From Melioribacteraceae bacterium (lineage in GTDB: Bacteria > Bacteroidota > Ignavibacteria > Ignavibacteriales > Melioribacteraceae), in assembly GCA_019638015.1 (NCBI GenBank), contig JAHBUP010000001.1, positions 3,318,424 through 3,382,423 of the forward strand: DNA of 64,000 bases, in the 5' to 3' direction. Below the pieces are notes generated by a model that saw only the letters and a program-made list of their open reading frames with translations, did not search any database and was not told where the DNA came from. Shown here in pieces: positions 1-7,357 of the stretch. Numbering within the stretch: position 1 is the first letter of the stretch; each line of letters begins with the position of its first letter. The position numbers and the translations under genes were made by a program.

Positions 1-2
1 GA

Positions 3-554
3 ATGGAAAGTGAGGGGGTTGGATCTTACTGGCCATTTGCCACAGGTAAACGGGTTCCACATGCCAATATGCTTCTCAAACAGTTAATTGATACGCCAAG
101 AACAACCTTCACATTAGTACCAAACCAAAGTATTGGCGTTTGGAAAGTTGGGTTCAAACCTCAACTTTTAATGAGAGAATATCTTACACGCAGAGGTGCC
201 GCCCGTCTCCGAACTGATCAGTATCAGCCGGCACGCTGCCCTTTATTAGGTTATGAGTTGAATTATCTTACTATTGAAGGTTCAAAAATTCCTTCAAGAT
301 TTTTGAAAGTTTATAACCAAACTGAAGTTGGATTTGAAGGTTATGACGCCGGCGCAGAAATACTGAAAGCTTTCTTTAAATCCGAATTGCAGAAATACTT
401 AAAAGAAGATTTGCTGCATACAGGTAAACGCATTATTGATGCATGTCTATCGAATGCAACAATTGATGAATATAATGAAATCGTGCCTATGAGCTACCAA
501 TATGAATATTCCTTTAACAGAATTGATGATTATGAACATAATAATGTTTTGTAA
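3..554 (+). CDS. DUF4914-like protein, C-terminal part (cut by window edge)
   Basis: The frame is open to the left edge, so only the last ~183 residues are present and the first Met is probably internal. Conserved-looking stretches include SEGVGSYWPFATG near the start, LVPNQ-IG-WKVGF, REYL-RRG and PARCPLLGYEL. From memory these resemble DUF4914, a family of roughly 600-residue uncharacterised proteins placed near the PEP-carboxykinase/HPr-kinase fold. No enzymatic role is known to me. The gene ends only 17 bp before the convergent TauE/SafE gene. The family assignment is a recollection rather than a search result, so confidence is moderate. That it is a real coding sequence is near certain. 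Confidence 0.65.
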   Translation: MESEGVGSYWPFATGKRVPHANMLLKQLIDTPRTTFTLVPNQSIGVWKVGFKPQLLMREYLTRRGAARLRTDQYQPARCPLLGYELNYLTIEGSKIPSRFLKVYNQTEVGFEGYDAGAEILKAFFKSELQKYLKEDLLHTGKRIIDACLSNATIDEYNEIVPMSYQYEYSFNRIDDYEHNNVL

Positions 555-571
555 AATTAGAATTACATTAT

Positions 572-1348
572 TTAGATAATACCGGCTCCCAATAGTAATG
601 AAAAAAGAAGAAGGAATATTGCAACGGTAACTTGCAGCGTTTTTATTGTCATTTTCTTTAGAAGTTTATTACCAAAGAACGCACCTATAAATGCTGAAAG
701 AGTAGCCGTTACAATTAATGCATAATCGATATTACTGCCTATCAATAAAATATCTTTCATGTATACAGATAATCTTGATATGTCAATCATAACGGAAATT
801 ATTACTCCTGTTGCAATAAACTCTTCTTTCGTCAAATTTAGTTTTATTAAAAACGCCGATCTCAGCGCACCCTGGTTACCTGAAAGTCCGCCGAAGAAGC
901 CGCTGAGAATTCCACCAATCGGTAAATATTTTTTATCAAAATTTATTCTCGTGAAAAACGGGATAATATCGAATAACGCAAAAAATGCCAATAAAACCGA
1001 TATTAACAATTTAACCGGCATAATTACAAATTCTGAACCGAATGCAGAATAGGTAATTATTGGTTTCATTTCTGTAACTAGTGTTAATATTAAAGCTCCA
1101 AAAAAAGAAAATAGAATTGCCGGCACACCGAATTTTAGAGTTATGGATTTATTAATATTTTTACCGACAAGAAATAGTTTGAATATGTTGTTTAAAAAAT
1201 GAACTATGGCAGTAAGCGTAATAGCATATTGAATTGGAAAAAATAGCGCAAACACTGGAACGAGTATTGTCCCAAGTCCAAATCCAGAGAAAAAAGTAAG
1301 AGCCGAAGCAATTAACGCGACTAAAGAGACTACTACATATTCAACCAT
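572..1348 (-). CDS. TauE/SafE (TSUP) family membrane permease
   Basis: This 258-residue, highly hydrophobic protein has about 7-8 predicted membrane helices, the usual size for TSUP permeases. The N-terminal helix with FFSGFGLGT and the second-half GGFFGGLSGNQGALRSAFL match the family's two inverted glycine-rich repeats. TSUP members export small organosulfur or sulfite-type anions. The substrate cannot be read from the sequence, and no sulfur-metabolism gene is adjacent. The ATG at 1348 opens directly into the first hydrophobic helix. It appears monocistronic, convergent with the DUF4914-like gene and downstream of the zinc-ribbon gene at 1434-1694. Confidence 0.88.
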   Translation of the reverse strand: MVEYVVVSLVALIASALTFFSGFGLGTILVPVFALFFPIQYAITLTAIVHFLNNIFKLFLVGKNINKSITLKFGVPAILFSFFGALILTLVTEMKPIITYSAFGSEFVIMPVKLLISVLLAFFALFDIIPFFTRINFDKKYLPIGGILSGFFGGLSGNQGALRSAFLIKLNLTKEEFIATGVIISVMIDISRLSVYMKDILLIGSNIDYALIVTATLSAFIGAFFGNKLLKKMTIKTLQVTVAIFLLLFSLLLGAGII

Positions 1349-1433
1349 ATTTATAATTTTCTTTGGCTTTTACCGTTAATAATTATCCGCCAAAATTATA
1401 TTATTGAAAAGGTTATACGGCAAAAAATAATTT

Positions 1434-1694
1434 CTAAAAATCAAAAAGGTCCCCTAAAAAACCCTCACGTTTCTTTTTCTTATATCCATACTTATTATAA
1501 TCATCATCATAGCTTTTGTTATATGACTCCCTTTGTTGATTATTAACAGGTAGTGATTGGGCTGATTTATCGATGATTTTATCAAGTTCACCTCTATCAA
1601 GCCACACTCCTCGGCATTCAGGACAATAATCAATTTCAATTCCCTGGCGGTCTGAAATAACCAACTTAACCTCTTTACAAACTGGACAATTCAT
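1434..1694 (-). CDS. zinc-ribbon (TFIIB-type) protein
   Basis: This 86-residue protein carries CPVC near residue 3 and CPEC near residue 24, followed by RGVWLDRGELDKII. That is the signature of the small zf-TFIIB family (PF13453), in which four cysteines bind one zinc. The tail is charged and low in complexity (Tyr/Asn/Asp/Lys-rich) and ends GFLGDLFDF, a common C-terminal cap in this family. Its molecular role is unknown. The start is well supported by AGGAG about 7 nt before the ATG. A 48-bp sequence repeated elsewhere in the window (1795-1842) lies about 100 bp upstream of the start. Confidence 0.88.
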   Translation of the reverse strand: MNCPVCKEVKLVISDRQGIEIDYCPECRGVWLDRGELDKIIDKSAQSLPVNNQQRESYNKSYDDDYNKYGYKKKKREGFLGDLFDF

Positions 1695-1908
1695 ACTAAC
1701 TCCTTTTCATTTTATTAAAAATTATCTAATACAAACTTCATAAAAGATACAAATGTTTTTTAAACTAAACTTGGTTTAAAACAAAGAAATAATCTCTTTA
1801 TTGTGGCACGAAGATGTGAAAAAATTATATTAAATCAAATAATGCAGGTAGAAAGGGTTCTTCGAGACCACTCATCATACTTCCCCTTAATACAATTAGG
1901 AGGATATT
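1695..1908. other. intergenic region upstream of the zinc-ribbon gene
   Basis: About 215 bp of AT-rich DNA lie between the zinc-ribbon start and the possible small plus-strand gene at 1909-2127. It should contain the zinc-ribbon promoter. Its only distinctive content is one copy of the 48-bp imperfect repeat (1795-1842). I see no RNA gene or strong hairpin. Confidence 0.5.
1795..1842. repeat. 48-bp imperfect direct repeat, copy A
   Basis: This copy matches 3209-3256 at 44 of 48 positions in the same orientation; the last 28 bases (from ATGTGAAAAAATT) are identical. It lies about 100 bp upstream of the zinc-ribbon gene start. The other copy lies 32 bp upstream of the ion-channel gene start. 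Read on the minus strand it contains TTTGATTTAATATAAT, so it may carry promoter elements for both genes. A fossil coding fragment is an alternative. Confidence 0.7.
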
Positions 1909-2127
1909 ACGAAAACAATTATTCCAACTGTGTATCTACTGAGTACTAAAATTGAGGATATTTTTGCTTCCTCCTATTTACTGAATCCACCAAATACAAG
2001 AGAAATAACCGCAGAAGAGATTGTAAGAATAAAACCGGTAAAGCATAATTTCTTGAATATCACACTTATAAATAAATTGAGGCGAACGATTATAAAATCA
2101 ATTTCAGATCAAAAGCAAAAAAACTAA
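1909..2127 (+). CDS. possible small protein with non-standard start, or gene remnant
   Basis: An open frame of about 72 codons follows a textbook AGGAGG (1898-1903) and a 5-nt spacer, but the codon at the start position is ACG (1909-1911). An in-frame TAG lies just before the ribosome site. The first conventional start is GTG at 1930, too far from AGGAGG. The predicted product is basic at its C terminus (NKLRRTIIKS, SDQKQKN), with no motif I recognise. Its end overlaps the convergent ion-channel gene by 24 bp. It may be a small gene using a rare start, a gene whose ATG mutated to ACG, or chance. I do not assign a function. Confidence 0.25.
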   Translation, partial: TKTIIPTVYLLSTKIEDIFASSYLLNPPNTREITAEEIVRIKPVKHNFLNITLINKLRRTIIKSISDQKQKN

Positions 2128-3177
2128 ACCTGTTATAAAGATGACAATTTTGATCCCTAAAAATATCCGATCTATTTTCTTAACTCGGTTAACTGATTTT
2201 TGATTATCCTCTTTTACAATCCCGGCGGTATATATTGTTGCCATAATAGCAATTATAATAGTTAGGTAAGCTAGAACATAAATCTTATCGAGGAGTACCA
2301 AATAACTAACAGCGGGTAGGGAATCGGAATAATTTTGTTGAAGGAATACAGCTGTAAGCAGTGTGGTAATTGGCAGTAGAATGCGGGAATCTACTCTTCT
2401 TGGATCAAGTAGAAGCGCACCCCAGCTTGCGAGCAGAACAATTATTAGAGGTAGAAGTAATTTCCATATAAAGTAGTTTGCAGGCCGTGAAACCTTAAGT
2501 TCAAAACGCAATGCGGAGTAATTTGAAATTTTCTTATCTGCATCCGGATCACCAAAGTTTGTTGAATAGGTATGTGTAGAGCCTGAAATTTGATAATTCT
2601 TAAATTCCCATCCTGGTATTTCAAGATCTGTCGCATATCCAGATTCGAGAGTATCGGCATAATATATTATTTCATCGGTTGTATGAACAGAATTTTCTAT
2701 TATCACACCAAGTCTTTGCTCATCAAGTGGAAAACGCTCAAATCTAAAATTCTCCCTGAACCTTCCTTCAACTCTTATAGCTTGATAAAAACTACTATCA
2801 GCCAACATTTTGGGGACATCATAGACGTTTACTTTTGTCATCCCCCAATCTTCAACGCCATTCATAAATTCAACTTTTTCAGTTGGATCAATATCACCTT
2901 TCCAAATAAACCAAACATAAAAGTCCATGTAAAAAGTATTGCTCGCCGGGTCTAATTCATAAATATTCTGGGCGTAAAATCCCACCTTAACTTTTTGTGG
3001 AATAGGATTAGATTCCACAATGCTTTGATAATTTTGATTTTGAATTCCTTTTTGTGTGTTCAAACTATCTTTTGATGCCGCCTCTAGAATTGTAAAGCAG
3101 AAAAGAAAAGTAATTATATAAACCAGATTGAAAAATTTTGGTGGGTAATAGGGAAATAAATCGATAGTCTTTATCAT
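2104..3177 (-). CDS. prokaryotic pentameric ligand-gated ion channel (Cys-loop receptor superfamily)
   Basis: This 357-residue protein has an N-terminal hydrophobic signal/anchor (about 17-34), a beta-sandwich ligand-binding domain (about 60-230) and four membrane helices: M1 about 231-253, M2 about 261-281, M3 about 290-316 and M4 about 336-357. The family hallmark FPLDEQ is at 149-154 and the pre-M1 RPANYF at 231-236. The length and layout match bacterial relatives such as GLIC and ELIC, which also lack the disulphide of the animal Cys-loop. As a family these are homopentameric cation or anion channels of the cytoplasmic membrane with the sensor facing the periplasm. Ligand and ion selectivity cannot be read here. 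The gene stands alone, downstream of the sdh terminator and with repeat copy B 32 bp upstream. Confidence 0.88.
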   Translation of the reverse strand: MIKTIDLFPYYPPKFFNLVYIITFLFCFTILEAASKDSLNTQKGIQNQNYQSIVESNPIPQKVKVGFYAQNIYELDPASNTFYMDFYVWFIWKGDIDPTEKVEFMNGVEDWGMTKVNVYDVPKMLADSSFYQAIRVEGRFRENFRFERFPLDEQRLGVIIENSVHTTDEIIYYADTLESGYATDLEIPGWEFKNYQISGSTHTYSTNFGDPDADKKISNYSALRFELKVSRPANYFIWKLLLPLIIVLLASWGALLLDPRRVDSRILLPITTLLTAVFLQQNYSDSLPAVSYLVLLDKIYVLAYLTIIIAIMATIYTAGIVKEDNQKSVNRVKKIDRIFLGIKIVIFITGLVFLLLI

Positions 3178-3208
3178 TCTATGCCCGAATTGAAATTCAG
3201 AGATAACA

Positions 3209-3256
3209 TCTTTAGTGTGGTGCGAAAATGTGAAAAAATTATATTAAATCAAATAA
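3209..3256. repeat. 48-bp imperfect direct repeat, copy B
   Basis: This is the second copy of the element at 1795-1842 (four mismatches, all in its first 20 bases). It sits between the sdh terminator and the ion-channel start codon, the expected position of that gene's promoter on the minus strand. Confidence 0.7.
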
Positions 3257-3307
3257 AATGAATGGATGTTTCTTTACTACTATTTTAGGAACACTTTATA
3301 ATAAAGA

Positions 3308-3327
3308 AACGCCCCATAGGGGGCGTT
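3308..3327 (-). terminator. rho-independent terminator of sdhCAB
   Basis: An 8-bp GC-rich stem, AACGCCCC / GGGGCGTT, has a 4-nt loop. On the minus strand it is followed by TTCTTTATTAT. It lies about 75 bp beyond the sdhB stop codon and before the ion-channel gene, so it separates the two transcription units. Confidence 0.8.
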
Positions 3328-3401
3328 GGTAAGTAGAATTTAAGTTTATTATGAGAATTCTTTAAGAACTATAGTGTCTAATATGAAGTATTTCAAATTA
3401 A

Positions 3402-4154
3402 CTATTTCACTTTTGCCATAAAGTATTCTCTATTCATTCGGGCAATATTTTTAACCGAGATACCTTTTGGGCATTCGGCTTCACACGCGTAAGTATTTGA
3501 ACAGCTTCCAAAACCCATTTCATCCATAACCTTTACCATTGCCTCAACTCGCTGATAACGTTCCGGTTTTCCTTGCGGAAGAAGAGCAAATTGAGAAACC
3601 TTAGCGCTAACAAACAACATTGCTGAAGCGTTTTTACACGCTGCAACACAAGCCCCGCATCCAATGCATGCGGCGGCATCCATTGCTTCCGACGCAATAT
3701 CTTTATGAATTGGAATTGCGTTTCCATCGGGCACACTGCCTGTATTAACAGAAATAAATCCTCCGGCCTGCTGAATTTTGTCAAGCGCGGTTCTATCGAC
3801 GATTAAATCCTTTATAATTGGAAATGCCTTTGCGCGGAATGGCTCAATCCAAATTGTCTCGCCATCTTTAAAGTTACGCATGTGAAGCTGGCATGTTGCA
3901 ATTTTAGGAACAGGTCCGTGCGGTTGACCCTGTATTACTAAATCGCAGGTTCCGCAAATACCCTCACGGCAATCGCTTTCAAAAGCAACGGGTTCAAGAT
4001 TTTTACTTTCTAATTCATTATTCAGATCATCCAGCATTTCAAGAAAAGATGAATCTGGAGAGACACTAATTTTATATTCAACAAAACTTCCAGGCGAGTT
4101 AATGCTTTTTTGCCGCCAAATTTTTAGAGTCAGATTCAATTTATTTGCGCTCAT
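3402..4154 (-). CDS. sdhB: succinate dehydrogenase/fumarate reductase iron-sulfur subunit
   Basis: This subunit carries electrons between the flavin of SdhA and the membrane quinone site of SdhC. In 250 residues it shows the [2Fe-2S] ligands C62, C67, C70 (CREGICGTC) and C88, and then the ferredoxin-type cysteines C163, C166, C169, C173 ([11 protein letters not shown]) and C218, C224, C228 (CEAECPKG) for the [4Fe-4S] and [3Fe-4S] clusters. The slightly long linker and order fit the Bacteroidota/Epsilonproteobacteria class with a single di-haem cytochrome b. The start codon overlaps the sdhA stop by one base (TAATG), so translation is coupled. It is the last gene of the operon. Confidence 0.97.
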   Translation of the reverse strand: MSANKLNLTLKIWRQKSINSPGSFVEYKISVSPDSSFLEMLDDLNNELESKNLEPVAFESDCREGICGTCDLVIQGQPHGPVPKIATCQLHMRNFKDGETIWIEPFRAKAFPIIKDLIVDRTALDKIQQAGGFISVNTGSVPDGNAIPIHKDIASEAMDAAACIGCGACVAACKNASAMLFVSAKVSQFALLPQGKPERYQRVEAMVKVMDEMGFGSCSNTYACEAECPKGISVKNIARMNREYFMAKVK

Positions 4155-6064
4155 TATTTATAACTCCTTTGCGCTAGTTTTACATTTTCAAATTCAAGGT
4201 TTTCTTTGTGAAGATTCCATTTACCCGCATTCTCAAATTCCCAGGCAGCTACGTAAGTATAATTTTCATCGTCACGTTTAGCTTCCCCCTCTTCTGTTTG
4301 ATATTCTTCTCTAAAATGACCGCCGCACGATTCATTTCTATCGAGAGCGTCAACAGCCATTAATTCACCAAGCTCAAGAAAATCGGCAACACGAAGCGCG
4401 CGTTCGAGGCATTGATTAACATCATTATTTTCTCCAACCACATTCACATCTTTCCAGAAATCCTCTCGAATCGCTTTTATTTCCTGAATAGCTTCTTTCA
4501 ATCCCTTTTCATTTCTAGCCATTCCAACTTTATTCCACATTACTCTGCCAAGCTTTTTATGAATCTCATCAACCGTTTTCTTTCCTTTAATTGAGAGAAG
4601 TTTTTTCGTGTTTTCTTCCGCTTCATTTTTAACTTTATCAAATTCAGGATGATCTGTTTTAACCAAACTAGGTTTATCACCGGCTAGATAGTTTCCGATA
4701 GTGTATGGAATTACAAAATAGCCATCCGCTAAACCCTGCATTAATGCGCTTGCTCCAAGCCGGTTTGCACCATGATCGGAAAAGTTGGCCTCACCAGCAA
4801 CAAATAAGCCTGGAATTGTGCTCATCAAATTATAATCTACCCATAATCCTCCCATAGTATAATGGGGTGCGGGATATATTTTCATTGGCACTTGATAAGG
4901 ATTTTCCCCCGTAATAGTTTGATAGATCTCAAATAAGTTGCCGTAACGTTCTTCAATTAATTTTTGACCAAGCCGATTAATAGCATCTTTAAAATCGAGA
5001 TAAACAGCTTCCTGTCCTTGAGCGCCGCGACCATCATCAAACGCTTCTTTTGCCGCACGGGATGAAATATCGCGAGGTGAAAGATTTCCATAAGTAGGAT
5101 ATTTTCTTTCGAGATAATAATCTCTTTCCTCTTCAGGAATATCATTCGGCTTACGCATATCATTTTTAATTTTTGAAACCCATATTCTGCCATCATTACG
5201 AAGACTCTCACTCATTAAAGTAAGTTTAGATTGGTTTTCACCATGAACTGGAAGACATGTAGGATGTATTTGTGTATAGCATGGATTTGCAAAAGCGGCA
5301 CCTCTTCGATGAGCGCGCCATATAGCGGTAGTATTGCACAACATTGCGTTGGTTGATAAGAAGAAAACGTTAGCGTATCCACCCGTGGCAAGTATAACCG
5401 CATGTGCTGAGTGCTTCTCAATTTCTCCTGTTAACAAATTCCTAACAACTATTCCTTTAGCAACGCCATCCACTACAACTAAATCAAGCATTTCTCTTCT
5501 GTTGAATAACTTAACTTTGCCTGTATTTATCTGACGATTCATTGCACTATAAGCACCAAGTAACAATTGCTGTCCTGTTTGTCCTTTAGCGTAAAAAGTT
5601 CTCGAAACAAGCGCGCCGCCGAATGAGCGGTTATCGAGCAATCCCCCATACTCACGTGCAAATGGAACACCTTGTGCGACGCATTGATCAATAATATTAT
5701 TGCTAACTTCTGCCAGTCTATAAACATTAGCCTCGCGGGCGCGGAAATCGCCCCCTTTAACGGTATCATAAAATAATCTATATACGGAATCGCCATCATT
5801 CTGATAATTTTTTGCGGCATTAATTCCACCCTGCGCGGCAATACTATGAGCGCGGCGGGGACTATCGTGATAAGTAAATGCTTTTACATTGTAGCCCAGT
5901 TCTCCCAAACTTGCGGCGGCAGAAGCTCCTGCTAATCCAGTGCCTACAACTATTATATCAAATTTTCTTTTATTTGCCGGATTCACAAGTTTCATATTGA
6001 ACTTATGATTTGTCCATTTATCTTGAATTGGCCCTTCCGGAATTTTAGAATCTAATTTTATCAT
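4154..6064 (-). CDS. sdhA: succinate dehydrogenase/fumarate reductase flavoprotein subunit
   Basis: This is the catalytic subunit, oxidising succinate to fumarate or the reverse. The FAD Rossmann motif [10 protein letters not shown] lies at 41-50, and HSIAAQGG at 73-79 contains the histidine expected to carry covalent FAD. The active-site region with the SPRDISSRA arginines and the capping domain are present, and the C-terminal [11 protein letters not shown] is typical of type-B enzymes. At 636 residues it is normal for that class. It overlaps sdhC upstream and sdhB downstream by one base each. Direction in vivo (succinate oxidation or fumarate respiration) cannot be decided from the sequence. 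Confidence 0.97.
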   Translation of the reverse strand: MIKLDSKIPEGPIQDKWTNHKFNMKLVNPANKRKFDIIVVGTGLAGASAAASLGELGYNVKAFTYHDSPRRAHSIAAQGGINAAKNYQNDGDSVYRLFYDTVKGGDFRAREANVYRLAEVSNNIIDQCVAQGVPFAREYGGLLDNRSFGGALVSRTFYAKGQTGQQLLLGAYSAMNRQINTGKVKLFNRREMLDLVVVDGVAKGIVVRNLLTGEIEKHSAHAVILATGGYANVFFLSTNAMLCNTTAIWRAHRRGAAFANPCYTQIHPTCLPVHGENQSKLTLMSESLRNDGRIWVSKIKNDMRKPNDIPEEERDYYLERKYPTYGNLSPRDISSRAAKEAFDDGRGAQGQEAVYLDFKDAINRLGQKLIEERYGNLFEIYQTITGENPYQVPMKIYPAPHYTMGGLWVDYNLMSTIPGLFVAGEANFSDHGANRLGASALMQGLADGYFVIPYTIGNYLAGDKPSLVKTDHPEFDKVKNEAEENTKKLLSIKGKKTVDEIHKKLGRVMWNKVGMARNEKGLKEAIQEIKAIREDFWKDVNVVGENNDVNQCLERALRVADFLELGELMAVDALDRNESCGGHFREEYQTEEGEAKRDDENYTYVAAWEFENAGKWNLHKENLEFENVKLAQRSYK

Positions 6065-6732
6065 TAGTTACCTCCGAAGAAAAATAAAAAGTAAACCGGA
6101 ATTGAAGCGAACAATAAAGCAACCAAAACCGAATATACAGTTCCAATAATTTTAATTATGGGAAAGTATTTATTGTTATTCCAGCCAAATGTTTGAAACG
6201 CGCTTTGGAAACCATGATTAAGATGAAATCCCAGAACGAACATCGAGAGTATATAGAAGCTCGCATAAATGGGATTTTGAAATGCCGCTGATACTGTTTC
6301 GTAGTAAGTATGATTTTCATGTATCTGCGCATCAAAATTAAATGATACCCACATTGTTCTTAAATGAACTACCAGAAATATTAGAATAATTGAACCGGAG
6401 TGAATCATTGTTCTTGAAAATATTGTGGAGTTTTTTGAAGCCCCGCTGATTGTATATTCAACCGGACGAGCTTTTTTATTTTCCAAATACAGTTTGAAGC
6501 CGTTAAAAATGTGAAGAATAAAAATAGTCGCTAAAATAACTTCAATAATACGGATTAAAGGTTTAATACCATCTAAACTTTTTACAACAGTATTAAATAC
6601 ATCCGGACCGGCAAACAGTGTAAGATTATTGAACAAATGTATTTTTAAAAACAAAATCAGACAAATGCCGGTTATTGCCATAACCAACTTTTTGCCGATT
6701 GATGAATTGATACTTTTCCAAAACCAGCTCAT
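6064..6732 (-). CDS. sdhC: succinate dehydrogenase cytochrome b subunit (fused di-haem type)
   Basis: This 222-residue membrane anchor has five predicted helices, the pattern of a single-subunit cytochrome b558 that replaces separate SdhC and SdhD. Histidines suited to haem ligation occur in [28 protein letters not shown] and [11 protein letters not shown], the last a strongly conserved family block. It would reduce or oxidise menaquinone and anchor SdhAB on the cytoplasmic face. AGGAG precedes the ATG. It is first in the sdhCAB operon, whose promoter must lie in the AT-rich 6733-6980 interval. Confidence 0.95.
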   Translation of the reverse strand: MSWFWKSINSSIGKKLVMAITGICLILFLKIHLFNNLTLFAGPDVFNTVVKSLDGIKPLIRIIEVILATIFILHIFNGFKLYLENKKARPVEYTISGASKNSTIFSRTMIHSGSIILIFLVVHLRTMWVSFNFDAQIHENHTYYETVSAAFQNPIYASFYILSMFVLGFHLNHGFQSAFQTFGWNNNKYFPIIKIIGTVYSVLVALLFASIPVYFLFFFGGN

Positions 6733-6983
6733 TAAATTTCTCCTATTTTAGATGGATTTTAGGAAATGATAAAAGATTTGCTTCATGAATTAGATTTTTT
6801 ATTATTCTAGTCAAAGTGAAGTTTATCATATTATGTGACTTAAATTAAGTGTATTAATGATTTATTTCAAAGAATAAATTTGAAATATGCCGAAAATGTT
6901 CATGTAACTCTAATCACTAATAAATCCTTTTTCAATTATCAAATTTATTTGATACTTTTCCATCAGTTCTTTAAAATTATTTG

Positions 6984-7228
6984 CGGTGTCGTTCAGACTC
7001 AATAGGGAAACCGGTTAAAATCCGGTGCTGACGCGCAACTGTAAGAAACGAAAAAAGTCGTTTAACACAAAGCCACTGAAAAGCAGTGTAGAGTTTAGAG
7101 TGAAGAATATAGAGTAAAAGCTATATACTCTACACTCATTACTCAATACTCATCACTCGATACTCAATACTCTACACTCGAATCGGGAAGGCGTTTTACG
7201 ATGTTTCAAGCCAGGAGACCTGCCGTAA
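6984..7228 (+). ncRNA. cobalamin (B12) riboswitch with an enlarged variable arm
   Basis: Conserved core elements are seen in order: AGGGAAACCGG near 7004, AATCCGGTGCTGACGCGCAACTGTAA (split about 7019-7044), GCCACTG near 7071, GGGAAGGCG near 7185 and the B12-box AGCCAGGAGACCTGCC at 7209-7224. AdoCbl-class riboswitches bind adenosylcobalamin or relatives and repress uptake genes. The downstream gene at 7358 encodes a BtuB-like receptor, which fits. The unusual part is about 7088-7183, between the GCCACTG hairpin and the GGGAAGGC segment. It is filled with short near-repeats of ATACTC/ACACTC and forms its own stem (GTGTAGAGT with ACTCTACAC). Confidence 0.93.
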
Positions 7229-7257
7229 ATATCATTAATCAATAGCCGAAAATCGGC

Positions 7258-7279
7258 AAACCTTCGCGGGAGAGGTTTT
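7258..7279 (+). promoter_or_regulatory. candidate expression-platform hairpin of the B12 riboswitch
   Basis: Just after the aptamer, AAACCT at 7258-7263 can pair with AGGTTT at 7273-7278 around a CG-rich loop, followed by a short U run. A smaller GCCGA/TCGGC hairpin (7245-7257) precedes it. This arrangement suits transcription attenuation, but about 80 nt remain to the start codon, so control of translation is also possible. No experiment supports either. Confidence 0.4.
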
Positions 7280-7357
7280 GATGATCTTTACATCATTCCA
7301 ATTTATTTACTGCCCACGAAGTTATTCTTCTAATATTTATTCATAGGAGTAACTTCA

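Noticed and set aside
759..1052. 97-codon plus-strand frame
   Set aside because: Antisense to the TauE/SafE permease gene; no ribosome site and no recognisable domain.
7088..7183. Short repeats resembling a CRISPR array
   Set aside because: Units are 6-14 bp without spacers of constant length, and they lie inside a riboswitch.
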